From NCBI RefSeq assembly GCF_900188385.1, contig NZ_FZOI01000001.1, positions 496,001 to 560,000 of the forward strand: 64,000 nucleotides of DNA, written 5' to 3'. The notes under the pieces were generated by a model, which made no database searches, was not told where the DNA came from, and saw nothing but the letters and a program-made list of their open reading frames with translations. Positions within the stretch are counted from its first letter, which is position 1. The number at the start of each line of letters is the position of its first letter. This document shows, piece by piece, positions 21,294 to 30,991 of the stretch. Both the position numbers and the translations under genes were made by a program. The stretch is from Azospirillum sp. RU38E (lineage in GTDB: Bacteria > Pseudomonadota > Alphaproteobacteria > Azospirillales > Azospirillaceae).

Positions 21294-22358
21294 CTACGCC
21301 TTCGCCCCCGCCTTGGCCGCAGCCGGGTCCAGTGGCCAGCGGGGGCGGGGGGCGAAGTCCAGGCCATCCACCAGCCCCAGGCGCAGCCGTTCCAGCCCGG
21401 CCCAGGCGATCATCGCCGCATTGTCGGTGCAGAGCTTCAACGGCGGGGCCACGAAATCGAATTTCCGCTTGGCGCACAGCTTGGTCAGCCGCGCCCGCAA
21501 GATCTGGTTGGCGGCCACCCCGCCGGCCACCACCAGCGTCCGCCCTTCCGGCCATTGCTCGCGGAACAGCTTCATCGCCCGGTCACAACGGTCGATCAGG
21601 CTGTCCCCCACGGCAATATGGAAAGAGGCGGCAAGGTCTTCCATGTCGGCATCCGTTGCCGCATCGCCCAGCAATTCCACATGCCGGCGCACCGCCGTTT
21701 TCAAGCCGGAGAAGCTGAAATCACAATCCGGCCTGCCCTTCATCGGTACCGGCAGGGGGAAGCGGCTGGGGTCGGTGGCCCGGCCCGCCGCCTGTTCCAT
21801 CAGCGGCCCACCCGGATAGCCCAGGCCCATCAGTTTGGCCGCCTTGTCGAACGCCTCGCCCACCGCATCATCGATGGTGGTGCCCAGCCGGCGATAGCGC
21901 CCCACCCCTTCCACCGCCAGCAACTGGCAATGGCCGCCGGAAACCAGCAGCAGCAGGAAGGGAAATGTCACCCCATTGGTCAGCCGCGCCGTCAGCGCGT
22001 GGCCTTCCAGATGGTTGACGGCGGCAAAGGGCAGGTTGCGCACGGCGGCAATCGCCTTGGCGGTCATCACCCCCACCATCACCCCGCCGATCAGGCCGGG
22101 CCCGGCGGTGGCGGCGATGCCATCAATGCCGTCCAGCCCCATGCCGGCCTCATCCAGGGCCTGCCGGATCAGCCGGTCCAGATGCTGCAGATGGGCGCGG
22201 GCGGCAATTTCCGGCACGACGCCGCCATAGGGGCGGTGATCGTCAAGCTGGCTCAACACCACATTGGACAGCACGCGACCGGGCGCCGCGTCGCCATCGG
22301 CGGCAACGATGGCGGCAGCAGTTTCATCGCAGCTTGTTTCGATTCCGAGTATGATCAT
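21294..22358 (-). CDS. tsaD: tRNA N6-adenosine threonylcarbamoyltransferase
   Basis: TsaD transfers the threonylcarbamoyl group from TC-AMP to adenosine 37 of tRNAs that read ANN codons, working with TsaB, TsaC and TsaE. The 354-residue sequence starts with [14 protein letters not shown] (ASKHA nucleotide site) and contains the metal-binding motif [10 protein letters not shown], with a second VSGGHCQL and the [22 protein letters not shown] block and FSFSGLKTA. The start is the ATG at 22356-22358, which places the conserved ILGIETS at the N terminus. It diverges from hemC with 79 bases between them. gpsA, its usual neighbour in alphaproteobacteria, is instead 7 kb away. Confidence 0.97.
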   Translation of the reverse strand: MIILGIETSCDETAAAIVAADGDAAPGRVLSNVVLSQLDDHRPYGGVVPEIAARAHLQHLDRLIRQALDEAGMGLDGIDGIAATAGPGLIGGVMVGVMTAKAIAAVRNLPFAAVNHLEGHALTARLTNGVTFPFLLLLVSGGHCQLLAVEGVGRYRRLGTTIDDAVGEAFDKAAKLMGLGYPGGPLMEQAAGRATDPSRFPLPVPMKGRPDCDFSFSGLKTAVRRHVELLGDAATDADMEDLAASFHIAVGDSLIDRCDRAMKLFREQWPEGRTLVVAGGVAANQILRARLTKLCAKRKFDFVAPPLKLCTDNAAMIAWAGLERLRLGLVDGLDFAPRPRWPLDPAAAKAGAKA

Positions 22359-22437
22359 GGTCGGCAAGCTAGTCGCATGGCGTTGCCACGGCAAGGGAGG
22401 CTTCCCAGCGAAGCCATTCAAGGATATTGAAGCGGGT

Positions 22438-23394
22438 ATGACAGCCCTTCTCCGCATTGGTACGCGCGGCAGCCCGCTGGCGCTGGCGCAAGCCCACGAA
22501 ACCCGCGACCGTCTGGCCGCGCGCTTCCCCGAACTGGCGTCCCCGGACGCTATGGAGATCGTCACCTTCAAGACCGAGGGCGACCGCATCCAGGACCGCA
22601 CCTTGATGGCGGCCGGCGGCAAGGGCCTGTTCACGAAGGAGATCGAGGAGGCGCTGCTGGATGGCCGCGTCGATCTGGCCGTCCATTCCATGAAGGATGT
22701 GCCGACCTGGCTGCCCGACGGCTTGGCGATCACGGCGCTGCTGCCGCGCGAAGACCACCGCGATGGCTGGATCAGCCCCAAGGCCGCCACGCTGGATGAT
22801 CTGCCCGCCGGTTCGCTGGTGGGCACGGCCAGCCTGCGCCGGCAGGCGCTGGTGCTGATGCGCCGGCCCGACCTGCGCGTCATCGCCTTTCGCGGCAATG
22901 TGCAGACCCGCCTGCGCAAGCTGGAAGAAGGGCATGTCGATGCCACGCTGCTGGCCATGGCCGGCGTCCGCCGGCTGGGGCTGGCCGACCGCATCACCTC
23001 TGTGCTGGAACCCGATGTAATGCTGCCCGCCGTGGCGCAGGGGGCCATCGGCATCGAAACCCGTATCAGCGATGATCGCACCAACGCCTATGTCACTGCG
23101 CTGAACTGCGCGGAAACGGCGTCGCGCGTGGCCGCCGAACGCGGCGTGCTGGCCACGCTGGATGGTTCCTGCCGCACGCCCATCGCCGCCTTGGCGCTGA
23201 TTTCCGGATCGGCGCTGACGGTGAAGGCCCTGGTGATTCGCCCCGACGGCCGGCAATGGTTCACCACCGCGCGCAGCGGTGCCGTGGCCGATGCGCTGGC
23301 GATGGGGGTGGATGCCGGGAATGAGCTGAAGGCCATGCTGCCGTCCGATTTCTTCCAGGCCCCCAACGCGGTGGCTGACGGGCCGGTGGTGTGA
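22438..23394 (+). CDS. hemC: Hydroxymethylbilane synthase (porphobilinogen deaminase)
   Basis: HemC joins four porphobilinogen units into hydroxymethylbilane in the cytosol, the third step of haem, sirohaem and cobalamin synthesis. The 318-residue protein has the N-terminal [14 protein letters not shown], the substrate-binding [11 protein letters not shown] and [34 protein letters not shown], and the cofactor cysteine in [13 protein letters not shown], which carries the dipyrromethane. The start is the ATG at 22438. The stop overlaps hemD by four bases. An operon hemC-hemD-mic60-hemY is implied. Confidence 0.97.
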   Translation: MTALLRIGTRGSPLALAQAHETRDRLAARFPELASPDAMEIVTFKTEGDRIQDRTLMAAGGKGLFTKEIEEALLDGRVDLAVHSMKDVPTWLPDGLAITALLPREDHRDGWISPKAATLDDLPAGSLVGTASLRRQALVLMRRPDLRVIAFRGNVQTRLRKLEEGHVDATLLAMAGVRRLGLADRITSVLEPDVMLPAVAQGAIGIETRISDDRTNAYVTALNCAETASRVAAERGVLATLDGSCRTPIAALALISGSALTVKALVIRPDGRQWFTTARSGAVADALAMGVDAGNELKAMLPSDFFQAPNAVADGPVV

Positions 23395-24110
23395 GAGCCA
23401 TCTTGGTGACACGGCCCGAGCCGGGGGCCGGTGAAACAGCGGCCCAACTGGCCCGGCTGGGCCATCAGCCGCTGATCTGCCCCCTGCTGGACATCGCCTA
23501 TCTGGATAGCCCCCTGGTGATCGGGTCCGATGTGTCGGCCCTGGTCCTCACCTCCCCCAGCGGGGTGCGGGGTTTGGCCCGGCTGACGGCACGGCGCGAC
23601 CTGCCGCTCTACAGCGTGGGCGACCGTACCGCCGATCTGGCCCGGCGGCTGGGCTTTGCCCAGGTGTTGAGTGCGGCCGGCGATGTGAATGCCCTGGCCG
23701 ACCTGATCGTGCGGGAACCACCGGCGGGGCCTGGGCGTTTGCTGCATGTTTCAGGGGCGGATGTGGCCGGCGATCTGGCCGCGCTGCTGCGCCCCCATGG
23801 GATCGGGCTGGACCGGCACATCGCCTATCGCGCTGTGCCGGCCAGCATATTGGATGATCAGACGCAGGCTGCCCTGGCGGATGGTCGGATTCGCGCGGTG
23901 CTGCTTTTTTCCGCCCGCACCGCGCGTTGCTTTGTTACCCTGGTGGAAAAGGCGGGGCTGGCACCCGCGATGGCGGGGCTGACGGCCCTGTGCATCAGCC
24001 AGGCCGTCGCCGAGGCCATTGCAGGCCCGGCTTGGGGGGACGTCAAGGTTGCGGCATCGCCCGATGCCGACCATCTGTTGGCACTGCTGCCGTCTTGCAA
24101 TGGTGCCTGA
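23391..24110 (+). CDS. hemD: Uroporphyrinogen-III synthase
   Basis: HemD cyclises hydroxymethylbilane with ring D inversion to give uroporphyrinogen III. The 239-residue protein shows the two-lobed HemD pattern: ILVTRPEPGAGETAAQL at the start, LVLTSPSGVRGL, YSVGDRTADLARRLGF, LLHVSGADVAGDL and ALCISQAVAEA near the end. HemD is poorly conserved, but the position right after hemC with a GTGTGA overlap supports the call. The start codon is GTG at 23391. Confidence 0.93.
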   Translation: MRAILVTRPEPGAGETAAQLARLGHQPLICPLLDIAYLDSPLVIGSDVSALVLTSPSGVRGLARLTARRDLPLYSVGDRTADLARRLGFAQVLSAAGDVNALADLIVREPPAGPGRLLHVSGADVAGDLAALLRPHGIGLDRHIAYRAVPASILDDQTQAALADGRIRAVLLFSARTARCFVTLVEKAGLAPAMAGLTALCISQAVAEAIAGPAWGDVKVAASPDADHLLALLPSCNGA

Positions 24111-24132
24111 ACCGGTGTGTTAAGGAGGTTAA

Positions 24133-25602
24133 ATGGCGGACGAGATGAACCGGGAGGCCCCTGTCGCCGGCAGCCCGGCGGAAAAGGCCCGCGCCCTCGC
24201 CACCGACAGCATCATTGAACGATTCGGCGGCATCCGCCCCATGGCCGGCAAGCTGGGCCTGCCGGCAGAAGATGTGCAGCTTTGGCGCAAGCGCGGCTTC
24301 ATCCCGCTGTCCGTGGCCGATGATCTGGCCGCCGCCGCTGCCGCCCATGGCATCACCCTGACACGCGGGGAGATTGATGCCGCCAGTGCCCCCGAACAAT
24401 CACCGACGGAGGCCGAACGCCGCTGTCTGGCCGAACTGGAGCGGGAAGTGACCGACACCCGAAATGACAAGGCCGAACGGCCAGCCCCGGCCCCCAGCGC
24501 CAAGCCCGCCCCCAACCTTGCCCCGCCGCCCCGCCGGCGCGGGGGCCGGCTGCTGGGCGGTACGGCCCTGCTGCTGGCCCTGGCGGCCCTGTCCGTGGCG
24601 GGCTACAGCCATTGGCAACAGCAGCAGATGGCCGTGACGGCCTCTGCCCCGGTGCCGACCGTTGACCTGACACCGCTGGAAGCGCAAATCGCCGCCCTGC
24701 GCGCCGATGCGCAAAGCGACCGTACCCAGGTGGCCGCCCTGGCCAAGCGGCTGGACAATGTGGAAGCCCAGCTCCGCCAACTGGCGGCGGCACCGGCAAC
24801 CGCTGTACCCGGCGCCGTGGCCGAAACACAGGCCGTCCCGCAGGCCGCCCCCGCCGCGCCTTCGGACCTGGAACCGCAATTGTCGCCGTTGCGCGATCAG
24901 GTGACGGCTTTGGGACAGCGGGTCGACGGGCTGGAAAAGCTGACCGCCCTGCTGCCCGGCCTGCATGATGGCCACAGCAGCCTGCGCCAGAAGCAGGATG
25001 AGCTGGGCGGACGGGTGGATGCGCTGGAGGCGCGCAAGCAACAGGCATCCGCCGGCGAAGGGCTGGTGGTGGCCATCGGCCAGTTGCAGGCCGCCCTGGT
25101 CGCCGGCCGTCCCTATGCCAAGGAATTGCGCGCCGTGCAGGCGCTGACCCGCGATCATCCCGATCTGGCGGCCACGCTGGCGCCGCTCTCGGCCAGTGCC
25201 GAAAGCGGGCTGGCCAGCGATGTGGCGCTGAACCGGCAATTCCGCGATCTGGCTCCCGCCATCCTGGCAGCCGACCGTACCCGCAGCGATGCCAGTTGGA
25301 CCGATCAGGCGCTGGGCCGCCTGTCCAGCATCATCACCATCCGCCGCGCCTCTGGCGAGGTGGCGGGCGATGGGGCCGATGCGGTCCTGGCCCGGGCGGA
25401 GGCAGCTCTGAACGCGGGCAGCATCGCCAAGGCCGTGGCGGAGATGGAAAAGCTGAGCGGCCCGGCGGCAGAAAAGGCCGCCCCCTGGCTCGCCCCGGCC
25501 CGCGCCCGCGTTGCCGCCGAAGCCGCCGCCCAGGCTTTGGCCGATCTGGCGCTGGCCCGCCTGTCCGGCCATGAAGGCACCAATGGGGAGGGGCGGCCAT
25601 GA
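24133..25602 (+). CDS. Alphaproteobacterial Mic60 (mitofilin)-like membrane protein
   Basis: A 489-residue protein. Residues about 20-65 (IIERFGGIRPMAGKLGLPAE, VQLWRKRGFIP) look like a helix-turn-helix of the Cro-like type. A Pro/Ala linker leads to one membrane segment (about 140-158, GGTALLLALAALSVAGY), then a Gln/Ala/Leu-rich periplasmic coiled coil (about 170-310) and a C-terminal helical domain (about 315-480). That order, and the location between hemD and hemY, match alphaproteobacterial Mic60, which shapes intracytoplasmic membranes in photosynthetic relatives. It overlaps hemY by four bases. The HTH-like head could also be a remnant or a protein-binding domain. Confidence 0.82.
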   Translation: MADEMNREAPVAGSPAEKARALATDSIIERFGGIRPMAGKLGLPAEDVQLWRKRGFIPLSVADDLAAAAAAHGITLTRGEIDAASAPEQSPTEAERRCLAELEREVTDTRNDKAERPAPAPSAKPAPNLAPPPRRRGGRLLGGTALLLALAALSVAGYSHWQQQQMAVTASAPVPTVDLTPLEAQIAALRADAQSDRTQVAALAKRLDNVEAQLRQLAAAPATAVPGAVAETQAVPQAAPAAPSDLEPQLSPLRDQVTALGQRVDGLEKLTALLPGLHDGHSSLRQKQDELGGRVDALEARKQQASAGEGLVVAIGQLQAALVAGRPYAKELRAVQALTRDHPDLAATLAPLSASAESGLASDVALNRQFRDLAPAILAADRTRSDASWTDQALGRLSSIITIRRASGEVAGDGADAVLARAEAALNAGSIAKAVAEMEKLSGPAAEKAAPWLAPARARVAAEAAAQALADLALARLSGHEGTNGEGRP

Positions 25603-26906
25603 GGAAAGCCATCTTCCTGTTCATCAAGCTGGGTCTTCTGGTGGCCGCTGCCGTCTGGATCAGCCAGCGGCCCGGCCGGCTGTCGGTGGAATGGCTGGGT
25701 TATGCCATTGATATGCCGGTGGCGGCGGCCCTGGCCGTTTTGCTGGTGCTGTTGGCCTTGACGGCGCTGTCCTATCGCCTGTGGCTGGCGCTGCGCCGGG
25801 GGCCGGGGGCGCTGGGGCGGCGACGCAATACCAAGAAGCGCGAACAGGGCTATCGCGCGCTGACGCAGGGCATGGTGGCCGTGGCCGCCGGCGATGCGGA
25901 AGCGGCCAAGCGCTATGCCGCCAAGGCGGAAAGCCTGCTGCATGAACCGCCGCTGACCCTGCTGTTGTCCGCCCAGGCGGCCCAGCTTCAGGGCGATGAG
26001 CAGGCGGCCGGCCGCTATTTCAAGGCGATGCTGGAGCGTAAGGAAACTGAATTTCTCGGCCTGCGCGGCTTGCTGACCCAGGCGATCAAGCGCGGTGACC
26101 GCGCCGCCGCCCTGGACTATGCCCGCCAAGCCCAGGCCTTGCAGCCCAAGGCACAATGGCCGGCAGCCACCCTGGCGGAACTGGAAGCCGCCAGCGGCAA
26201 CTGGCTGGAAGCCGACAATGCGCTGGCCAAGGCGCAGAAGACCAAGGCGATGGGCAAGGATGATGCCCGCCAGCGCCGCAGCGCCCTGCTGGTGGAGGAA
26301 AGTCGGGCCGCCGCCAAATCCGGCCGGCCCGATGCGGCGTTGCAGGCAGCCCAGACGGCGTTCGATCTCGACCCCGCCCGCGTGCCTGCCGCCGCCCAAC
26401 TGGCCCGGCTGCGCGCCGCCGCCGGCCAGCATTCCAAGGCGACCAAGGTGCTGGAACAGGCCTGGCGCATCGCGCCCCATCCCGATCTGGCCGCTGCCTG
26501 GGGTGAGGTGTCGGCCAAACAGACCCCGCTGGATCTGGTAAAGCGGTATGAGGCGCTGCTGGCGCTTTCCCCGCAATCACCCGATGCGCACCGTGCCCTG
26601 GCGAAGGCGGCGATTGCCGCCCGCCTGTGGGGTGTGGCACGCAGCCATCTGCAACAGGCCGAAGCGGTGGAGCCCAGTGCTGCCACCTATCGGCTGTTCG
26701 CCGAACTGGCGCGTGCCGAACATGGTGACGGCCCGCAGGCGCGCGACTGGCTGGCCCGCGTTGCCAATGCCGAGGCCGATGCCGGCTGGGCCTGCGGCAA
26801 TTGCGGCACCGCGCATGAGGAATGGCACGCCGTCTGTGCCGCCTGTGGCGGCTTTGACAGCATTACCTGGCGCCGCCCGCCTTCACAATTGCCGATGGCG
26901 GTGTAA
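25599..26906 (+). CDS. HemY-type TPR membrane protein
   Basis: A 435-residue membrane protein with two N-terminal helices (IFLFIKLGLLVAAAVWI and VAAALAVLLVLLALTALSY) around the RPGRLSVEWLGY loop typical of HemY_N. The rest is helical TPR-like repeats (about 80-390). The C terminus holds a rubredoxin-like zinc ribbon, WACGNCGTAHEEWHAVCAACG (C-x2-C...C-x2-C). HemY in proteobacteria is linked to haem biosynthesis, though it lacks the protoporphyrinogen oxidase fold of the unrelated Gram-positive HemY. Its operon with hemC-hemD-mic60 fits a role in envelope or tetrapyrrole organisation; the mechanism is not known. Confidence 0.85.
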   Translation: MRKAIFLFIKLGLLVAAAVWISQRPGRLSVEWLGYAIDMPVAAALAVLLVLLALTALSYRLWLALRRGPGALGRRRNTKKREQGYRALTQGMVAVAAGDAEAAKRYAAKAESLLHEPPLTLLLSAQAAQLQGDEQAAGRYFKAMLERKETEFLGLRGLLTQAIKRGDRAAALDYARQAQALQPKAQWPAATLAELEAASGNWLEADNALAKAQKTKAMGKDDARQRRSALLVEESRAAAKSGRPDAALQAAQTAFDLDPARVPAAAQLARLRAAAGQHSKATKVLEQAWRIAPHPDLAAAWGEVSAKQTPLDLVKRYEALLALSPQSPDAHRALAKAAIAARLWGVARSHLQQAEAVEPSAATYRLFAELARAEHGDGPQARDWLARVANAEADAGWACGNCGTAHEEWHAVCAACGGFDSITWRRPPSQLPMAV

Positions 26907-27001
26907 AGCACCCTCTGTTCCCTTAAAAAAGCCCTTTCAGACATCCCTTCAGGCACACTAAACCCAAGGGATTGGCTTGCCGGGTGTTGCGGGGTTTCGG
27001 G

Positions 27002-27997
27002 ATGTTGTTGCCTTATCTGGGCGGGGTGGATGCCCTGCTGCTGCTGGTGATTGCCATCGTGCTGGATGCCTGTGTGGGTGACAGTCCCTGGCTGGCCCGC
27101 CTGCTGCCTACCCCAGCCACGCTGGTGGCCCGCCTGACGGCCCGGCTGGACCGGCGATTGAACCGTATCGACCGCAGCGAAGCCGCCCGGCGGGCACGGG
27201 GTGCGCTGGTCAGCCTCTGCCTGCTGCTGGGGGCGCTGTCGCTGGGGCTGGTGCTGGCCTTTGCCTTCCGGGAGGTGCGCTGGGGGGCGGTGCCGGAACT
27301 GCTGCTGCTGGCCCGCGCCCTTTCCATCCGCAGCGCCTGGACCGGCATGGGCCAGACGCTGAAAGCCCTGGAAAGCGGCGGGGTGGAGGCCGGGCGGGAG
27401 GCTGTGGCCCCCCTGACCGACCGCCAGACCTGGAGCCTGGATATCCATGGCGTGCTGCGTGCCGCCATTGAAGGCGGGATGCTGCGGCTGGCCTGCGGGC
27501 TGGCGGCCCCCTTGTTCTGGTATGCGGTGCTGGGGCTGCCGGGCCTGCTGGGCTGGGCCGCGATTGACGGCATGGCGCAGGTGATCGGCCATGACGTGCC
27601 GCGCTTCCGCCAGTTTGGTGGTGTGGTGCGGCAATTGCGCCGGCTGGCGGGCTGGCCGCCGATGCTGCTGGCCACGCTGGCCCTGCTGCTGGCCGGGCTG
27701 TTCGTGCCGGGCTGCAAGGCGCTGGGCGGCTGGCGGGAGCTGGCCACGGCCCGCCGCCATCCCTGGGGGCCGCTGGCCCTGCCGGTGGCGGCCGCTGCCG
27801 GCGCCCTGGATCTCGCCATGGCCGGTCCCCGGCGGGAGGGTGAACAGGTGGTGAAGGAACCCTGGCTGGGCCGGGGCCGGGCCCGGGCCACCAGCCGCGA
27901 CCTGCGCGCCGCCATGGCGCTTTATGGTGTGGCCGGCCTGCTGCTGGTGGGGTTGACCGTCTCCGCCGGGTTGATCGCTGCCGGCCTAGGCCTGTGA
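27002..27997 (+). CDS. CobD/CbiB family protein
   Basis: A 331-residue polytopic membrane protein of the CobD/CbiB family. The N-terminal LLVIAIVLDACVGDSPW carries the family LDxxxGDPxW motif. The middle ARALSIRSAWTGMGQTLKALESG and VAPLTDRQTWSLDIHGVLRAAIEGG parallel the CbiB L-x-D-x-x-x-x-A-A-x-E-x-x block, and the end has a run of helices. Canonical CbiB attaches aminopropanol to cobyric acid. No other cobalamin gene is near, and this branch is often annotated only as a family member, so function is uncertain. The ATG at 27002 is chosen; GTG 26984 is an alternative. Confidence 0.75.
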   Translation: MLLPYLGGVDALLLLVIAIVLDACVGDSPWLARLLPTPATLVARLTARLDRRLNRIDRSEAARRARGALVSLCLLLGALSLGLVLAFAFREVRWGAVPELLLLARALSIRSAWTGMGQTLKALESGGVEAGREAVAPLTDRQTWSLDIHGVLRAAIEGGMLRLACGLAAPLFWYAVLGLPGLLGWAAIDGMAQVIGHDVPRFRQFGGVVRQLRRLAGWPPMLLATLALLLAGLFVPGCKALGGWRELATARRHPWGPLALPVAAAAGALDLAMAGPRREGEQVVKEPWLGRGRARATSRDLRAAMALYGVAGLLLVGLTVSAGLIAAGLGL

Positions 27998-28315
27998 AGC
28001 AAATCAAGCATAGACCAAATATAGGCCATCATATCCCCTTTATGGCGAAAGCCAGTCCTTTGCGGCAGAAATGGGACCAAACGTAAGAACCTCTTTGACT
28101 GCCATATGGCAAGTTCTTGAAAAATCTAAACAGCGCAATTTTTCCCGATTTTTGGTGCTGGTCTGCGGAACAAGTCCGCCGTGACGTCGTTCCTTGTGCG
28201 ATGCCGGGTTGGACATCACCCATCAACTGGGTCTTCTGATCGCCCCACCCAGGCAAAGTCCGGCAGCCGCCATGATGGTGGCGCCGACTGACATGCTGGC
28301 AAGGAGACAGACATC
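27998..28315. other. 318-base intergenic region with nested palindromes
   Basis: No gene is recognised here. It contains a nested inverted repeat: AAGAAC (28085-28090) pairs with GTTCTT (28113-28118) and encloses the perfect palindrome TGCCATATGGCA (28100-28111), followed by an A/T-rich run. This could be a regulator site or promoter for the downstream DUF4189 gene, which has AAGGAG about 12 bases before its ATG. Confidence 0.35.
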
Positions 28316-28864
28316 ATGCATAAGACCACCAAGGCCGCCCTGATCGCCGCCGCTTTGATCGCCGCCCCCGCCACTGCCGCTTTTGCGCAGATCGATCCGC
28401 TGGAAAATCTCAGCCAGCCGGGCCGCGATGCCTATGCGGTCTATCTGAAGCTCTCCAGCCCGAAGGCCTTTGCCGTCGCTGAAGATGGCGCCATCGGTTA
28501 CAGCGCTGGCGGGGACAGCGCCACCGCCCGGGCCAATGCCCTGGCCCGCTGTGGCGAGGTGACCAAGGATGATTGTCGCATCTTCTCCGTTGACGGTCAG
28601 ACCGTGGCCGAGGTGAAGGGGCTGAGCGCCGAGCTCGCCCAGCTGGCCCGCGCCAATACCGATGCCGCCGACCTGAAGGGTGAGGTGCTGGCCGATTATC
28701 AGAAGGCCGAAGGGGCCAAGGCCATTGCCATGTCCAGCGACGGCGCCTTTGGCTGGGTGGTCCGCGATAGCGAGGAAAAGGCCCGCCAGGATGCGCTGGC
28801 CCAGTGCCAGACCTATGGCAAGGAATGCTCCATCCAGGCCTCGGCCCCCGCGATGAAGAATTAA
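28316..28864 (+). CDS. Secreted DUF4189-type protein with two repeats
   Basis: A 182-residue exported protein. Residues 1-24 form a signal peptide ending in AFA, with the mature protein starting at QIDPLEN. Two similar units follow: AFAVAEDGAIGYSAGGDS with its Cys-containing tail ARCGEVTKDDCRIFSVDG, and AIAMSSDGAFGWVVRDSE with QCQTYGKECSIQA. This AxxxSxDGxxGW...A...C...C layout is that of DUF4189, small periplasmic modules held by disulphides. The function is unknown. It stands alone, with a possible terminator about 125 bases further on. Confidence 0.8.
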   Translation: MHKTTKAALIAAALIAAPATAAFAQIDPLENLSQPGRDAYAVYLKLSSPKAFAVAEDGAIGYSAGGDSATARANALARCGEVTKDDCRIFSVDGQTVAEVKGLSAELAQLARANTDAADLKGEVLADYQKAEGAKAIAMSSDGAFGWVVRDSEEKARQDALAQCQTYGKECSIQASAPAMKN

Positions 28865-28989
28865 CTCCCTAATTTAACTGGAAAACAGGAACGGCCGTCA
28901 CCTTAATCCCCATCGGGTGGCGGTCGGCAGACCGGCGGGGCGGGGCCATATCCCCTGACCCACCCCGTTCCGCCGGTTCTTCCTGCCAG

Positions 28990-29022
28990 CGAAGGGCGGC
29001 CCTCTCCGGGCCGCCCTTCTTG
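28990..29022 (+). terminator. Possible terminator hairpin
   Basis: GAAGGGCGGCC pairs with GGGCCGCCCTTC around CTCTC, followed by TTGCTTG. It is strong but 126 bases downstream of the DUF4189 stop and 90 bases upstream of gpsA. Confidence 0.6.
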
Positions 29023-29109
29023 CTTGGGCGCGCCCGGCGGGGTAAGCCTTAGCCCGACTGGGACGGCCGGCGTCGATCCTTGAAAAGACAAGCCTGAGGG
29101 GGAAACACC

Positions 29110-30102
29110 ATGCGTCGCATCGCTGTCATCGGGGCCGGGGCCTGGGGCACAGCGCTGGCCATGGCCGCCGCCCGCGCCGGGGCCGAGGTGGTGTTGCAGG
29201 CGCGGGAGGCGGAGCTGGTGGAAACCATCAACCGCAGCCGCGAAAACAATATCTATCTGCCCGGTATCCAGCTGGACCCGGCGATCCGCGCCACCCAGGA
29301 CATGGGTGATGCGGCGGCCAGTGATGCCGTGCTGCTGGTGACGCCGGCCCAGCATCTGCGCACCGCCTGCCGCACGCTGAAACCCCTGCTGGCCCCCGGT
29401 ACGCCGGTGATCATCTGCGCCAAGGGCATCGAGATTGAAACCGGCGCGCTGATGAGCGAGGCGGCAGCGGCCGAACTGGGCGGACAGCCGCTGGCCGTGC
29501 TGTCCGGCCCTACCTTCGCCGCGGAGGTGGCCAAGGGCCTGCCGACGGCGGTGACCCTGGCCATCACGGATCAAGCGCTGGGCCGCCGCATCGTGGCCGC
29601 CATCGGCGGCCGCACCTTCCGTCCCTATCTGTCGGATGATCTGATCGGGGCGCAGGTGGGTGGGGCGGTGAAGAATGTGCTGGCCATCGCCTGCGGCGTC
29701 GTCCATGGCCGGGCGCTGGGCGATAATGCCCGCGCCGCCCTGATCACCCGTGGTCTGGCGGAAATCGCCCGGCTGGGGATGACGCTGGGCGCGCGGCCGG
29801 AAACCCTGATGGGCCTGTCCGGCCTGGGCGATCTGACGCTGACCTGTTCATCCCTGCAATCGCGCAACATGTCGCTGGGGGCGGCCCTGGGCCAGGGCCG
29901 CACGCTGGAGGAAGTGCTGGGCGAACGCCGCTCCGTGGCGGAGGGGGTCTATACCGCCCGCGCCGTGGTGAAGCTGGCGGCAACCAAGGGTGTGGACATG
30001 CCGCTGTGCCAGGCGGTAGACGCCCTGTTGAACCATGCCGCCAGCCTGGACAGCGTGATTGACGGTCTGATGACCCGGCCCTTCAAGCATGAGATGCTGT
30101 GA
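29110..30102 (+). CDS. gpsA: Glycerol-3-phosphate dehydrogenase [NAD(P)+]
   Basis: A 330-residue soluble enzyme that reduces dihydroxyacetone phosphate to sn-glycerol 3-phosphate for phospholipid synthesis. The N-terminal Rossmann motif is RIAVIGAGAWGTALAM. Further signatures are AVLSGPTFAAEVAKGLPTAV, the catalytic lysine in GGAVKNVLAIACGV, and GLSGLGDLTLTC with the substrate-binding RN. The start ATG has GGGGGAAAC upstream. Its last 20 bases overlap the oppositely oriented CPBP gene. Confidence 0.97.
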   Translation: MRRIAVIGAGAWGTALAMAAARAGAEVVLQAREAELVETINRSRENNIYLPGIQLDPAIRATQDMGDAAASDAVLLVTPAQHLRTACRTLKPLLAPGTPVIICAKGIEIETGALMSEAAAAELGGQPLAVLSGPTFAAEVAKGLPTAVTLAITDQALGRRIVAAIGGRTFRPYLSDDLIGAQVGGAVKNVLAIACGVVHGRALGDNARAALITRGLAEIARLGMTLGARPETLMGLSGLGDLTLTCSSLQSRNMSLGAALGQGRTLEEVLGERRSVAEGVYTARAVVKLAATKGVDMPLCQAVDALLNHAASLDSVIDGLMTRPFKHEML

Positions 30103-30991
30103 GGGGATTGGCCCGCCCTGGAACAAAGCCGCTGCGCAATCCCACCAGCCCGTAAAAAGCAAAGGCGGCCACCTGGATGGCCAGGAACAGGGCGATATCG
30201 CCCAAACCGGCGAATTCCCCCACCGTTCCCAGCCGTTCGGCCAGGGCGGGCAGCGGCAGGTCCGGGCTGCCATTCAGCAGGCCGAACAGCACATTATTGA
30301 TCAGGTGGATGCCCATCGCCGCTTCCAGCCGCCCGGTCTGGAAGCTGACGGCAGAAAGGAACAGGGCGGTGGTGAAAATCTCTGCCCGCACGGACCACAG
30401 GCTTTCATTGATGCCGCCTTCATGCGCCAGGGTGAACAAGGCGGCGGACAGCAGGGCCACGGCCGGCCGGTTGCGGCATAAAACCATCAGACCCTGGGAC
30501 AGGTAGCCGCGGAAAATCAGTTCCTCCGTGCTGGTCTGAAAGCTGAACAGCAGGATGGTCAGCGGCGTCAGCAGCAGGAACGCCCCCCAATCCACCCGCA
30601 CCGGCCCGATATCGCCGGCCCAGAACCCATAGGCGAAGGTGGCCAGCAGCGGCAGGGAAAACACCAGGGCCGAGCGGCCGATCATGCCAATATCCAGTCG
30701 CCGACCGGGGGCAATCAGGCTCATTGCCGGTTGATTGTGGACGAACCGCGCCGTCAACAGCACCAGCGGCAGCCCCAGAATGGTGGAACCCAGCAGCAGA
30801 TAGGAGAAGAGATAGCCGCTGGCTGATTTGCCCAACGCCACCAGGGCACCGCCGGCGAGCAGGTTGACCCCAATATAAAGAAAGCCAAAGACCAGCAGGG
30901 CGACCAGATAGGAGAGGCGGGAATGGTCATGCACCAACCCGTACCGGTCCACGGGCACGGGGGAGGGGCGGGAAGGGGAGGGGAGGATCAT
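30083..30991 (-). CDS. CPBP-family intramembrane protease, copy 1
   Basis: A 302-residue membrane protein of the CAAX-protease/bacteriocin-processing (CPBP) type with about eight helices. Motif 1 is TEELIFRGYL (E156, E157, R161), motif 2 FTLAH and motif 3 INNVLF. These carry the glutamates and histidines of the family active site. An upstream segment, SLIAPGRRLDIGM, is shared with the two neighbouring paralogs. It is last in a row of three and overlaps the next gene by four bases (ATGA). It also overlaps the end of gpsA by 20 bases in the opposite direction. Confidence 0.87.
   Translation of the reverse strand: MILPSPSRPSPVPVDRYGLVHDHSRLSYLVALLVFGFLYIGVNLLAGGALVALGKSASGYLFSYLLLGSTILGLPLVLLTARFVHNQPAMSLIAPGRRLDIGMIGRSALVFSLPLLATFAYGFWAGDIGPVRVDWGAFLLLTPLTILLFSFQTSTEELIFRGYLSQGLMVLCRNRPAVALLSAALFTLAHEGGINESLWSVRAEIFTTALFLSAVSFQTGRLEAAMGIHLINNVLFGLLNGSPDLPLPALAERLGTVGEFAGLGDIALFLAIQVAAFAFYGLVGLRSGFVPGRANPLTASHA

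Noticed and set aside
28029-28256. A 75-codon minus-strand frame in the intergenic region before the DUF4189 gene
   Set aside because: It has no ribosome-binding site, no known motif and covers the palindromes at 28085-28118, which are better read as regulatory.
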